A DNA stretch of 64,000 bases, taken from positions 1-64,000 of the forward strand of contig CAZVFX010000018.1 in the NCBI GenBank assembly GCA_964626565.1, given 5' to 3'. The stretch comes from CAZVFX01 sp964626565. GTDB taxonomy: Bacteria > Myxococcota_A > UBA9042 > CAIXZC01. Every line of letters starts with the position of its first letter. The first letter of the stretch is position 1. A program made the position numbers and the translations under genes. Below are positions 44,354-53,052 of this stretch, piece after piece. The notes under the pieces were generated by a model. The model was not told where the DNA came from. It ran no database searches and saw only the letters and a program-made list of their open reading frames with translations.

Positions 44354-45088
44354 CTAGATTCTTTTCAGATCGGTTGCTACGCCCGGAGCCGCATCACGCA
44401 GTGGCCGGGTGTGGATGCCGCACTCGCCGCCGCATTTGCTGGTGCCGATCCAACGGCCGCCGCGCTCATCCGGGTCAGCGGTGATGTGGGTGCAAGGCGA
44501 GCAACCCAACGACCGATAGCCTTCGCCATAAAGCGGATTCACCGGCACGTTGTACAAGGCCAGATACTGCCACACTTCCCGTTCGTACCACAAGAGAATC
44601 GGGTTAAGTTTGATGAGACCGGCATCCCGCTCTTCAACTTCCTGGTAGTCGGTCCGGGTCCTGCCCTCGGTGCAGCGCAGCCCAGTTACCCAGCAACCAA
44701 CATTCATTTCTTCAAGGGCCTGGCGCACAGGCAAAACCTTGAGAAGGTCGCAGCACTTGTCCGGCTCCGTGGCATAAAGTTCGTCCGGGATCTCCTGGTC
44801 GTTCTTGAATACCCGGGTCTCCGGATACCGGGCCACCAGGTCGTCCATGAACTTCACCGTTTCGGCAGGCTTGTAACGGGTGGTCACAACAAATCCCCGA
44901 ATGTCCGGGTTGACCCGCTTGGCCAGGTCCCAGATTACCAGGGAGTCCTTACCCAGGCTGTTGGCCACCACCAGCTTGTCGCCATACTCTTCGTAGGCTT
45001 CGCGGATGAGACCCAAGGCGCGGTCTACCTTCTTCTTGAAGTCCAGATTCTCCACCAAGTACTTTACATCTTCCAATGTCGGTTGCAT
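44354..45088 (-). CDS. cysH: Assimilatory adenylyl-/phosphoadenylyl-sulfate reductase, FeS type
   Basis: The 244-residue product has the PP-loop NSLGKDS (43-49). Cys112-Cys113 and Cys196-x2-Cys199 are the four ligands of the 4Fe-4S cluster found in APS-type reductases. The catalytic tail CGGECGIH carries the nucleophilic Cys223. The cluster suggests adenylyl-sulfate (APS) as substrate, as in most bacteria with this motif, although some such enzymes accept PAPS. It reduces activated sulfate to sulfite, which the reductase encoded downstream turns into sulfide. No sulfate adenylyltransferase gene is in the window. Confidence 0.93.
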   Translation of the reverse strand: MQPTLEDVKYLVENLDFKKKVDRALGLIREAYEEYGDKLVVANSLGKDSLVIWDLAKRVNPDIRGFVVTTRYKPAETVKFMDDLVARYPETRVFKNDQEIPDELYATEPDKCCDLLKVLPVRQALEEMNVGCWVTGLRCTEGRTRTDYQEVEERDAGLIKLNPILLWYEREVWQYLALYNVPVNPLYGEGYRSLGCSPCTHITADPDERGGRWIGTSKCGGECGIHTRPLRDAAPGVATDLKRI

Positions 45089-45110
45089 CTTTACCCTCCA
45101 GAGTTAAACG

Positions 45111-45332
45111 TCAGATATAATATTCAGGCTCTTTCGGCCGCCCGAACGGAATGCGATTCCAAGTTCTTTCGTGGGAGTAATACGCGCCCAACTTCAGCAA
45201 AGTGTCGACCACACCGATGGTGGCCGCAAAAGCGGTGTCGCCGGTAACAAACCAGGCCACCGCAGTGGTAATGGCCGCGGCAATCAGCCGCCATGTCAAC
45301 GCTTTTACCAGGCTTCTTTGTGGGCTATCCAT
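45111..45332 (-). CDS. DUF2061 small membrane protein
   Basis: The 73-residue product matches DUF2061: RSLVKALTWRLIAAAITTAVAWFVTG at the start, one or two membrane helices, and the closing KLGAYYSHERTWNRIPFGR motif (about 47-65). Members are small membrane proteins often encoded next to cysH and other sulfate-assimilation genes; the biochemical role is unknown. It leads the sulfur operon and has a promoter with inverted repeats upstream. Confidence 0.88.
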   Translation of the reverse strand: MDSPQRSLVKALTWRLIAAAITTAVAWFVTGDTAFAATIGVVDTLLKLGAYYSHERTWNRIPFGRPKEPEYYI

Positions 45333-45359
45333 TTTCCCAACTCCGTTAATCCTATCGCA

Positions 45360-45388
45360 ATGGTAGGAAATAGAGTTGACAAAGTCAA
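45360..45388 (-). promoter_or_regulatory. Sigma-70-type promoter of the sulfur operon
   Basis: On the minus strand TTGACT (45388-45383) and TACCAT (45365-45360) are 17 bp apart. The start point would be near 45352, about 20 bases before the first ATG. Confidence 0.6.
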
Positions 45389-45403
45389 GTTATATTTGAC
45401 TTT
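45376..45403. promoter_or_regulatory. Overlapping inverted repeats on the sulfur-operon -35 region
   Basis: AAAGTCAA (45381-45388) and TTGACTTT (45396-45403) form a perfect 8-bp inverted repeat with a 7-bp AT-rich spacer. TTGAC (45376-45380) and GTCAA (45384-45388) form a second overlapping one. The elements cover the -35 box, as a repressor or activator site would. The regulator is not known. Confidence 0.5.
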
Positions 45404-45459
45404 TGATCTGTTTTGTCGTCGGAGACTTTGGGAGGTTTTGCTCGTCTTGCTTTCTACAA

Positions 45460-45480
45460 CAGCCTACCGCCTACAGCCTG
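45460..45480. repeat. Heptamer array CAGCCTA CCGCCTA CAGCCTG
   Basis: Three units with a 7-bp period lie 6 bp beyond the stop codon of the MopE-type lipoprotein gene (minus strand). Confidence 0.75.
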
Positions 45481-45486
45481 CCCTTA

Positions 45487-48400
45487 TCACTCCCCGCTGC
45501 ACAATTGGAAGGGGGTCGTGACACTGGGAAGGGTAATGTAGGTGCCGTCGCCGTTGCGGATCTGGGCTGTGCTGATGCCGCTCATGTTGTACAGTTGGAG
45601 GTCCATACAGAACTGATCGGGCAGGTAGCCTAGGATAACACCGTCCGTGCAGCAGCCGCCCCAACACCAGTCCAGGTTGCCGGAGCCGGCCACTGAATTC
45701 CAGATCTTGGTATCGCATGCGTGTGAGGGATCGTCGTAGAGGATGATCCCTGCGCCGGGCGCTCCCGAAACCGACAGATGGGCGGAACCGCCGGAACCGT
45801 CCTGGGGCTTGTCGTGAATGACGATAAGCGACAAGTTGCCGGCCGGGTCTTCGTAAAGGTAGAAGATGGTGGTATTCTTCTTCTCCCACCCGGTGTTGGC
45901 GCTTGAACCGTAGGGGTTGCCGTACTTGAAGTGGGAGGAGACGTCTTTGTTCTGGCTCACCGGGACATAGGGTTCCCCGTCAAGGGTGTAGCAGCCGGCG
46001 GTAGGATTGCAGTCGTTGTCGATGCCGTCGAAGCAGATCTCCTCGGCGCCGGGATTGACCAGCGGGTCGTTGTCGCTGCAGTCTCCCGACATGGTGGCTG
46101 TGTACGGCGCTTCCGGATGGCAAAGGCAGTGCGAGTCATCTGCGCCCCAGGAGTCGCCGTCCTGGTCAAGGAAGTAAGGAAGGCATCCTTCCGCTCCCTG
46201 CTCATCGACATCCCCATCACAATCGTTGTCTGCATCGTCGCACACCTCGTCGGATGTAGGATTGACCACGGGGTTGTTGTCATCGCAGTCCCCCCCGGTG
46301 ATGGTGCCGTACTGTTCGTTGGGCTCGCACAGGCACATGACCGCGGCGGGATCACCGAATCCGTCTCCGTCCTTGTCTTCGTAGTAAGCGAGGCAGCCGG
46401 CGGCACTGGCTTCGTCTACGTCTCCGTCGCAGTTATTGTCGTCGCCGTCGCAGATCTCCACCGCGCCGGGGTGAGCCACGGGGTTATCGTCATCGCAATC
46501 GCTGCCCACCAGCACCTTGAAGTTGAGATCTGGCGCACACAGACACGCGAACAGGTCCGGATTGCCGTAGCCGTCCGCGTCCATGTCGGCATAGTAGGCC
46601 TTGCAATTCACCGAATTCGCCGGGTCAGCGGCCCCATCGCAATCGTCGTCAAAGCCGTTGCACACCTCCTCTGCATCCGGGTTGATCGCGGCGTTCAGAT
46701 CGTTGCAGTCGCCTTCCTCAGTCGCGGTGTTGGGATAGGAAGGAGCACATAGACATGAAGGCACCTGGGCCAGCCCGAAACCATCCCCGTCCACGTCCAT
46801 GAAATAGGTGACGCAACCTTCGGCTCCCACGGGGTCGATAAGCCCGTCGCAGTCGTCGTCCTTCCCGTTGCAGACCTCATCAGCTTCGTTGTTGATGTCC
46901 GGATCCAGGGGTGCGCAATCGGTTACATCGGGGTCTCCATCGCCATCGGAATCCTGATCGCACGCGTCTCCGACACCGTCTCCGTCGGCATCCTCCTGAA
47001 GCGGATTTTCCACCGTGAGGCAGTTGTCTTCTTCGTTGAGCACACCATCGCCATCGACATCTTCATCCACGCAATCCATAAGGCCGTCGCCGTCGGTGTC
47101 TTTGAAGCCCTCGTCGGTAAGAGTATTACAGTTGTTATCCTTGCCGTCGCACGCCTCGGCCGCGCCCGGGTGGGTGTCGCCGTCTTCGTCGTCGCAGTCG
47201 CCGCTCACCGGAGTTGTCCCCGGCTCCCCTGCGCACAGGCAGTGTGAGCCCGGCCCGCCGTACCCGTCCCCATCGTCATCGTCGAAGAAGGTGGCGCACC
47301 CCAGCGTGCCTTCCGGATCGATTTCGCCGTCACAGTTATCGTCGAAACCGTTGCACAACTCCAACCCCTGGGGTTTCACTTCCGCGTCATCGTCGTCGCA
47401 GTCCCCCGGCAGGCTTGCGATGTAGGGATAGGAGCCGGCACAGAGGCAGGCCGAGTCATCGGCCAGGCCCCAGCCGTCACCGTCTTTGTCAAGATAGAAC
47501 GGCAGGCAGTCATTGGCACCCTCCTCGTCTTCTTCTCCATCGCAATCGTCGTCCTCGCCATTGCACAATTCATCCGCGCCGTGAAAAACAGCAGGATCGT
47601 TGGGTGCGCAATCGGACGCGTCGGGGTCCCCGTCACCATCCTTGTCCTGGTCACACACATCCCCGGAGCCATCGCCATCGGCATCCGCCTGGTCCTCGTT
47701 GGCCTGGAAGGGGCAGTTGTCAATGTCATTGTCGAATCCATCACCGTCCAGATCGGGGTCGACGCAGTCCGCCACAAAATCTCCGTCCTTGTCCGGGTAA
47801 CCTTCGTCGGTGAAGCCGTTACAGTTGTCATCGACACCGTTGCACAATTCCGCCGCGCCCGGGAACACTGTCGGTGCGAGATCGTCACAGTCGCCTCCTT
47901 CAGTGGCCATGTTCTGTTCCTGCTGACAAAGGCAGAAGGAGGCCGAACCGCCGAAGCCGTCCAGGTCCACGTCCTCGAAGTAGGAGATGCACCCCAGCGT
48001 GCCCTTGGGGTCAAGGATCCCGTCACAGTCGTCGTCCTTGCCGTTGCACAACTCCAGCCCCGATGGATTGACCGCGGGATTACCGTCATCGCAGTCGCCG
48101 GTAGCGATGGCGGTGTACGGGTATGACGGAGAGCACAGGCAGGCGGACTCTTCCTCCTGCCCCCAGGAATCGGCATCCTGGTCGATAAAGAAGGTGAGGC
48201 AACCGTCCGCTCCCGCCTCGTCGATGGTCCCGTTGCAATCGTCGTCCTTGGAGTTGCATTTCTCCGGGGCTCCCTGATAGATCTGCGGGTCGAGGGGAGC
48301 ACAGTCCGAGACATCGGGGTCGCCATCCCCATCTTTGTCCCCGTCGCACGCGTCGCCCACGCCGTTCAGGTCGAGGTCCTCCTGCCCCGGGTTGGGCATC

Positions 48401-49707
48401 AACGGACAGTTATCAAGCGCGTCGACTATGCCGTCGTCGTCATCGTCGCCGTCAACGCAGTCCGCGCTCCCGTCCTCGTCGGTATCCGCAAAAAACTCGT
48501 CCACGAAGTCGTCGCAGTTGTTGTCGATTCCATCGCACAGCTCGGGGCTGGAAGGAGAGACCAGTGGGTCTGCGTCGTCGCAATCCCCCACCAGGGTCGC
48601 CAGCGGCTCTTCCGGGCCCGGTTTCTGGCACAGGCAGGACACCTGATCCACCAGTCCGTAACCGTCACCATCACCGTCGGCATAGTACTCCGTGCACCCG
48701 TTGGAGCCTTCTTCATCCACCTCACCGTCGCAGTCGTCATCTTTGCCGTTGCAGTACTCAGGGAAGGGGCTGTCTCCCTGGCACGACAGCTCACCTTCCA
48801 GGCAAGCGAAGACCCCCGGGCACGAGCCGAATTCGTTTTCCTGAACACACTCGTCGCCCCCGGTGTCCTCGTCAACCAGGCCGTCGCAGTTGTTGTCCAG
48901 ACCGTCGCACATCTCCTCTTCGGGCGCGGGAGAATCACAGTCGGTGAGCCCCTCAGGGCTGCACAACCTCTCCCCCTCGCAAACCCCGAACTCACCGGAC
49001 GCGAAACAGGTGGTGGCCGCGCCGGTTTCGATCCAGTACTCGTTACACTCGCACTGTTCACCCTCGGCCCCGACGCACTGGGTGACCGATTCCCCTTCCA
49101 CCGAGACTACGTCGCCGCAGTCAAACCCCGGGGGACAGCTACCTTCCAGACCGGCCTCGGCGGCCGGATCGCACGGGATCCCGCAGAAATGACCGTCGTC
49201 CCCATAAGACACGCAGTGCGATTCAGAGCTGTCTCCATATGACCAGCAATCGTCGTTCTGGAGGCACGGCCGGCACAACTGACCGGTTTCCGGCACGCAA
49301 ATGAACACACAATCGGGACAGGTGGACGGCAGAATCAGACAGGTCCAACCATCCCCGCACCCTCCGCCGCTGCAGATTGCTGTACAGATCTTCCCTTCGG
49401 CAGTCTCGATGCAGTATCCCGACAGACAATCCGCATCAGTTTCGCACGGCCAGCCGAACGAACCGGGCTCCTCTACGAAGAGCTCCACGTCGCCGGTATC
49501 GGGTTCGAAAACAGCGTCCGCAGCATCCGCCTCATAGGCCTCTTCAGGCACCGCCAGATCCTGGCTTACCATGAAGTCATCCTCTGCCGTTCCATCCCGC
49601 GAATCCTCGATTATGCCCGGGATGTAGATGGACGTTTTTCCCCCTCCGCCACATGCTGCAAGCAAAAGAGCCGAGCCCAACAGCGTAACTGCAAGCAGTC
49701 GAAGCAT
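45487..49707 (-). CDS. Giant MopE-type metal-binding-repeat lipoprotein
   Basis: The product is 1406 residues from the second of two adjacent ATGs, 6 bases after GGAGG. The signal peptide has lipobox LAAC (Cys about 18). A Cys-rich region (about 85-280) precedes 13-14 copies of the MopE/PF11617-like motif CNGxDDDCDGxxDexG. Three copies of thrombospondin-3-type DxDxDGxxDxxDNCP calcium repeats are interleaved. The C-terminal 190 residues are a separate domain without acidic repeats, with Cys pairs near the end. The repeats are very acidic and should bind many calcium ions. A surface or secreted role is inferred; MopE of Methylococcus binds copper, but that activity cannot be assumed. Confidence 0.85.
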   Translation of the reverse strand: MLRLLAVTLLGSALLLAACGGGGKTSIYIPGIIEDSRDGTAEDDFMVSQDLAVPEEAYEADAADAVFEPDTGDVELFVEEPGSFGWPCETDADCLSGYCIETAEGKICTAICSGGGCGDGWTCLILPSTCPDCVFICVPETGQLCRPCLQNDDCWSYGDSSESHCVSYGDDGHFCGIPCDPAAEAGLEGSCPPGFDCGDVVSVEGESVTQCVGAEGEQCECNEYWIETGAATTCFASGEFGVCEGERLCSPEGLTDCDSPAPEEEMCDGLDNNCDGLVDEDTGGDECVQENEFGSCPGVFACLEGELSCQGDSPFPEYCNGKDDDCDGEVDEEGSNGCTEYYADGDGDGYGLVDQVSCLCQKPGPEEPLATLVGDCDDADPLVSPSSPELCDGIDNNCDDFVDEFFADTDEDGSADCVDGDDDDDGIVDALDNCPLMPNPGQEDLDLNGVGDACDGDKDGDGDPDVSDCAPLDPQIYQGAPEKCNSKDDDCNGTIDEAGADGCLTFFIDQDADSWGQEEESACLCSPSYPYTAIATGDCDDGNPAVNPSGLELCNGKDDDCDGILDPKGTLGCISYFEDVDLDGFGGSASFCLCQQEQNMATEGGDCDDLAPTVFPGAAELCNGVDDNCNGFTDEGYPDKDGDFVADCVDPDLDGDGFDNDIDNCPFQANEDQADADGDGSGDVCDQDKDGDGDPDASDCAPNDPAVFHGADELCNGEDDDCDGEEDEEGANDCLPFYLDKDGDGWGLADDSACLCAGSYPYIASLPGDCDDDDAEVKPQGLELCNGFDDNCDGEIDPEGTLGCATFFDDDDGDGYGGPGSHCLCAGEPGTTPVSGDCDDEDGDTHPGAAEACDGKDNNCNTLTDEGFKDTDGDGLMDCVDEDVDGDGVLNEEDNCLTVENPLQEDADGDGVGDACDQDSDGDGDPDVTDCAPLDPDINNEADEVCNGKDDDCDGLIDPVGAEGCVTYFMDVDGDGFGLAQVPSCLCAPSYPNTATEEGDCNDLNAAINPDAEEVCNGFDDDCDGAADPANSVNCKAYYADMDADGYGNPDLFACLCAPDLNFKVLVGSDCDDDNPVAHPGAVEICDGDDNNCDGDVDEASAAGCLAYYEDKDGDGFGDPAAVMCLCEPNEQYGTITGGDCDDNNPVVNPTSDEVCDDADNDCDGDVDEQGAEGCLPYFLDQDGDSWGADDSHCLCHPEAPYTATMSGDCSDNDPLVNPGAEEICFDGIDNDCNPTAGCYTLDGEPYVPVSQNKDVSSHFKYGNPYGSSANTGWEKKNTTIFYLYEDPAGNLSLIVIHDKPQDGSGGSAHLSVSGAPGAGIILYDDPSHACDTKIWNSVAGSGNLDWCWGGCCTDGVILGYLPDQFCMDLQLYNMSGISTAQIRNGDGTYITLPSVTTPFQLCSGE

Positions 49708-49768
49708 CATCCGCCTCCGGTTGTTTATCCGGAATCCATTGTAAACATTTGCAGTCACCATGAAAAGG

Positions 49769-49786
49769 AGCAACAAACATGTTGCT
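49769..49786. other. Inverted repeat in the mopE-like/rseP divergent region
   Basis: AGCAACA (49769-49775) and TGTTGCT (49780-49786) pair perfectly around a 4-base loop. The right arm overlaps the putative rseP -35 element. It could be an operator or an RNA hairpin. Confidence 0.4.
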
Positions 49787-49810
49787 TCAAATGGGGGTCA
49801 TGCATAAACT
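49782..49810 (+). promoter_or_regulatory. Possible promoter for rseP
   Basis: TTGCTT (49782-49787) and TAAACT (49805-49810) are 17 bp apart, with the rseP ATG 22 bp further on behind GGAGG. The -10 match is moderate. Confidence 0.4.
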
Positions 49811-49831
49811 TACCCCTCAACGGAGGTTTGG

Positions 49832-51511
49832 ATGTCTTTTGTCTATTTTATCTTGCTCCTAGGCGGGCTCATCTTCTTCCACGAGCTTGGCCATTTCATC
49901 CTGGCCAAGGCCATGGGAGTAAGGGTTATCACCTTTTCAATCGGCTTCGGCCCTTCCCTGATCAGCAAAAAAATCGGCGAAACAGAATATCGCCTGGCCG
50001 CTATACCACTGGGCGGCTACGTGAAGATGTTCGGCGACGAAGTGGGCGAGGACGTCGGGGACAAGGCGTTGGGCATCAAGGGCGACGAAGAGGTCGAGGA
50101 CGACCCGGAACGGGCGTTTAACAACAAGCCGCTGTGGCGGCGCACCTTGATCGTCATGGCCGGACCGGTGTTCAACCTGTTGCTCCCGTTCATCGTCTTC
50201 TTCCTCGTCTACCTCACTTACACCGACCTGCTGCCATCATACATCGGTGCAGTGAAGAAGGACGGGCCGGCTTGGAATGCCGGGATCCGGTCCGGGGACA
50301 CCATCGTGAAGATGGATGGCGAAGAGGTGGACTACTGGTGGCAGATGGAGGAACGGATCAACTCCTCCATCGGCACCGAAATCGAGGTGGAGCTGGCCCG
50401 GGGCGACAGCACTTTCACGACCAAGGTGATCCCGGAAGAGATCGAAATCGTCAAGCTCAAGCAGGTGGACCTGGTGGACCGGGAGGGACGCATCCAGGTG
50501 ACACCGGTGTACGTCCGCCCCATGGTGGGCGTCAGGGAAGGGAGCCCGGTCTATACCGCCGGGCTCAGGAACTGGGATCTGGTGGTCGCGGTGAACGGCG
50601 AAAAGGTGAAATCCTTCGCCGACATGAAAGAACTGCTGGCTGCCAAAGGCGGTCACACTCTGGCTCTGTTGAGGGAGGAGCCGCTAGGACAGCTCGGGCA
50701 CGCCAAGTTCACCCGGTTCGGAGACCCGCTGGAGGTGACCATCCAGGGCCCCGTATCCGATTCCGACCTTTACGAGGCGGAAATGGTGGTGCACCACGTA
50801 GACGAGGGTGGCGGAGCCGCGCTGGCCGGCTTGAAATCCGGAGACCGTATCATCTCGGTGGCCGGGCATGAGTTCCCTTTGTGGTACATCATGGAAACCT
50901 ACCTGGCCGACAACATCGGCGACACTCACGAGCTGGTCTGGGAAGACGCATCAGGGCGCCATACCACCGACTTCAGGCTGACCCCGCTGACGATAAAAGG
51001 CGAGTTCAACGAAGAACGGCGGATAGTGAAATTCGGTGCGTACAACCACTCTTCCGTAGGGTCGCCGGAGCCGGCGAAGAACAACTCCCTGTTCGCTTTC
51101 GCCGCACACCAGACCTGGAAGGAGACCTACCAGGCCTACCGCATCACCTTATGGAGCGTGGCCGGCCTCATGGTCGGCAAAGTCCCAATCAAGGAGATGG
51201 GCGGCCCCATCCTCATCTACGACATGGCCTCCCGCACCGAAGAACACGGCTGGGAGTACTTCTTCCGCATCATGGTCTGGCTGTCCATTTCACTCGGGGT
51301 GATCAATCTGTTCCCCATCCCTATTCTAGATGGCGGCCACTTGCTGTTTTTCGCCATCGAAGCGATCATCCGAAGACCCGTTTCCATCAAGGTCCGGCAG
51401 ATTGCCGCCTATGTGGGCCTGGTGCTCATCGGCTTGTTGATGATCGTGGTGTTCAAGAACGATATCGCGCGCAACTGGGATTCCATCTCGAACTGGTTCT
51501 CATGGGGCTAA
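49832..51511 (+). CDS. rseP: Site-2 metalloprotease RseP
   Basis: The 559-residue product has the zinc motif HELGH (17-21) in the first membrane helix, the GFGP and PLGGYVKM conserved segments, two PDZ domains in the periplasmic loop (about 140-230 and 240-330), and the C-terminal NLFPIPILDGGH segment with the third zinc ligand Asp. It cleaves membrane-embedded substrates such as anti-sigma factors and leftover signal peptides. It is about 100 residues longer than Escherichia coli RseP, mainly in the periplasmic part. It overlaps tsaB by 10 bp. Confidence 0.95.
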   Translation: MSFVYFILLLGGLIFFHELGHFILAKAMGVRVITFSIGFGPSLISKKIGETEYRLAAIPLGGYVKMFGDEVGEDVGDKALGIKGDEEVEDDPERAFNNKPLWRRTLIVMAGPVFNLLLPFIVFFLVYLTYTDLLPSYIGAVKKDGPAWNAGIRSGDTIVKMDGEEVDYWWQMEERINSSIGTEIEVELARGDSTFTTKVIPEEIEIVKLKQVDLVDREGRIQVTPVYVRPMVGVREGSPVYTAGLRNWDLVVAVNGEKVKSFADMKELLAAKGGHTLALLREEPLGQLGHAKFTRFGDPLEVTIQGPVSDSDLYEAEMVVHHVDEGGGAALAGLKSGDRIISVAGHEFPLWYIMETYLADNIGDTHELVWEDASGRHTTDFRLTPLTIKGEFNEERRIVKFGAYNHSSVGSPEPAKNNSLFAFAAHQTWKETYQAYRITLWSVAGLMVGKVPIKEMGGPILIYDMASRTEEHGWEYFFRIMVWLSISLGVINLFPIPILDGGHLLFFAIEAIIRRPVSIKVRQIAAYVGLVLIGLLMIVVFKNDIARNWDSISNWFSWG

Positions 51512-52254
51512 GAGCAAAGAAGGGCAAACGGCGTTACCGGGGCGGAGCCCGGTCCATCGAAGGCCCGCTGCTGCTCTGCGTGGATACGTCGGGCGACTGG
51601 ATGAATGTTGCGCTGAGCAAGGGGGACACTTTGTTGGCGCTTCACTCCTCGTACCAGCGCCACTCCCACGCCCGGGGCCTCTTGCCCGCGATCGAGACCG
51701 TGCTCGCCAATCACGAATTGAGCCTGGACGACGTGGATACATACGGCGCCTGCCTCGGCCCGGGATCGTTTACCGGCCTCAGGGTCGGTATTGCGACGGT
51801 CAAATCGTTTTGCTGGGCCCGTAACAAATTGGCGGTGGGCGTCTCGGCCACCTCCCTGCTGGCCGCGGCCGCACCCGACGACGGCCTCATCGGTTGCGCC
51901 ATCGACGCCAAGAAGGGGGAGGTCTATTTCGGTCTGTACCGACGCGAGGAGGGGGAACTGCACACCCTGGTTGAGCCCTTCGTGGCAAAACCGGCGGAAG
52001 GGCTGTTGCGCCTGCAGGATGCCGCACCGGGCAAGCTCACCCTGCTGGGTTCCGCTTGCCAGGCGTATGAAGAAGAACTGAAAAAGACGGCGTCCGGCGC
52101 CGTCGCTTTTGCGCCCCGCGACCTGGGCGTACCTTCCCCAGCTTTGCTGGCTCAACTTTGCAAGGCCGAGCTCGCCGCCGGCCGCATCGTAGACGGCGAC
52201 ACCCTGGAGCCGGCTTACGTACGACCGCCGTCCATATCCAAGCCCAAGAAATAG
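51502..52254 (+). CDS. tsaB: tRNA threonylcarbamoyladenosine (t6A) synthesis protein TsaB
   Basis: The 250-residue product has an ASKHA fold start (LLLCVDTSGDWMNVAL about 23-38), HSHARGLLPAIETVL and LGPGSFTGLRVGIATVKSF (about 95-113), the TsaB signature. TsaB works with TsaD and TsaE to transfer threonylcarbamoyl to A37 of ANN-decoding tRNAs. A basic N-terminal extension of about 20 residues (RAKKGKRRYRGG) is unusual. The ATG at 51502 overlaps the rseP end by 10 bp, so expression is coupled. Its stop abuts the convergent lexA stop with no gap. Confidence 0.92.
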   Translation: MGLRAKKGKRRYRGGARSIEGPLLLCVDTSGDWMNVALSKGDTLLALHSSYQRHSHARGLLPAIETVLANHELSLDDVDTYGACLGPGSFTGLRVGIATVKSFCWARNKLAVGVSATSLLAAAAPDDGLIGCAIDAKKGEVYFGLYRREEGELHTLVEPFVAKPAEGLLRLQDAAPGKLTLLGSACQAYEEELKKTASGAVAFAPRDLGVPSPALLAQLCKAELAAGRIVDGDTLEPAYVRPPSISKPKK

Positions 52255-52884
52255 TCAGGCCATCTTCCGGAACAACGAAACGACTATGCCCTGGATCAAG
52301 GTTTCTCTGGCGTCCTCTTCTGAGATGTAGATCGGCTCCATCTCCCGATTGGCGGGTTGGAGGCGAATGCGGCCACGCTCCCGGTAGAAACGTTTGACCG
52401 TGGCTTCACCGTCGATGAGGGCCACCACCACCGCCCCCGCTGGAGCGGTGGACTGCTGCTTGACAAGGATGACGTCGCCGTCGTGAATCCCATCCTCGAT
52501 CATGGAGTCCCCGACCACGTTCAACGCAAACAAGCTGTTCCCGGGACCGGTGAACATAGGGTCCACGCCGACATGGCCTTCTACGTTCTCTTCGGCCAGG
52601 AGCGGCACCCCCGCCGCGATGCGGCCGAGGATCGGGATCTGTGACAGAGTGGGGCGCTCTTCTTCCCGCTCTTCTTTGTAGATGATCGTGATCCCGCGCG
52701 AGCGTGAGCGCCCGCGCATAATGGCGCCCTTGCGCTCCAGCGCGGCCAGGTGGTCGTTCACTGCGTTGGTGGATTTGATCCCCAGCGCAGCCCCGATATC
52801 GCGGATCGTGGGCGGATAACCCTCGTCAGCGATGAACTCCTCGATAAAAGCCAGTACCTGTGTCTGTCTTGGGGACAGTTTCAT
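52255..52884 (-). CDS. lexA: LexA SOS repressor
   Basis: The 209-residue product has a winged helix-turn-helix (about 1-65; PTIRDIGAALGIKSTNAVNDHLAALERKG). The self-cleavage site is Ala91-Gly92, with catalytic Ser127 (GDSM) and Lys164 (ATVKRFY). RecA-stimulated autoproteolysis would release the SOS genes. A LexA-type operator sits exactly between the -35 and -10 boxes of its own promoter, so autoregulation is expected. SD GGAGGAGAG precedes the ATG. Confidence 0.96.
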   Translation of the reverse strand: MKLSPRQTQVLAFIEEFIADEGYPPTIRDIGAALGIKSTNAVNDHLAALERKGAIMRGRSRSRGITIIYKEEREEERPTLSQIPILGRIAAGVPLLAEENVEGHVGVDPMFTGPGNSLFALNVVGDSMIEDGIHDGDVILVKQQSTAPAGAVVVALIDGEATVKRFYRERGRIRLQPANREMEPIYISEEDARETLIQGIVVSLFRKMA

Positions 52885-52913
52885 CTCTCCTCCGACACTT
52901 CCGCCAGCTTAGG

Positions 52914-52942
52914 ATCGTACTGAACTTTTGTTCAGGAGGCAA
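52914..52942 (-). promoter_or_regulatory. lexA promoter
   Basis: On the minus strand TTGCCT (52942-52937) and TACGAT (52919-52914) are 17 bp apart. The spacer contains the LexA operator completely. Confidence 0.65.
52920..52935. promoter_or_regulatory. LexA operator (SOS box)
   Basis: CTGAACTTTTGTTCAG is a perfect palindrome (CTGAAC-N4-GTTCAG) in front of lexA. It fits the Myxococcus-type LexA site, as I recall its consensus, in nearly all positions. It also contains the GAAC-N4-GTTC core of Gram-positive SOS boxes. Confidence 0.85.
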
Positions 52943-52989
52943 GAACAAATTCGAAACGCCGCCCCCACTGCTGCCCGGTCTGCCGAAGT

Positions 52990-53019
52990 TTGACTTGGGT
53001 ATCAGGCGGTTACTATGAT
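52990..53019 (+). promoter_or_regulatory. Sigma-70-type promoter of the thrombospondin-3 lipoprotein gene
   Basis: TTGACT (52990-52995) and TATGAT (53014-53019) are 18 bp apart. The start point would be near 53026, which rules out the ATG at 53023 as the first codon on this transcript. Confidence 0.7.
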
Positions 53020-53052
53020 AGAATGATAAGTGGCCCCCGCGGGGAGTACAAC

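Noticed and set aside
46000..49600. CRISPR-like periodic pattern in the MopE-type gene
   Set aside because: The periodicity comes from repeated CNGxDDDCDG codons; repeats are degenerate and in frame, with no spacers or cas genes.
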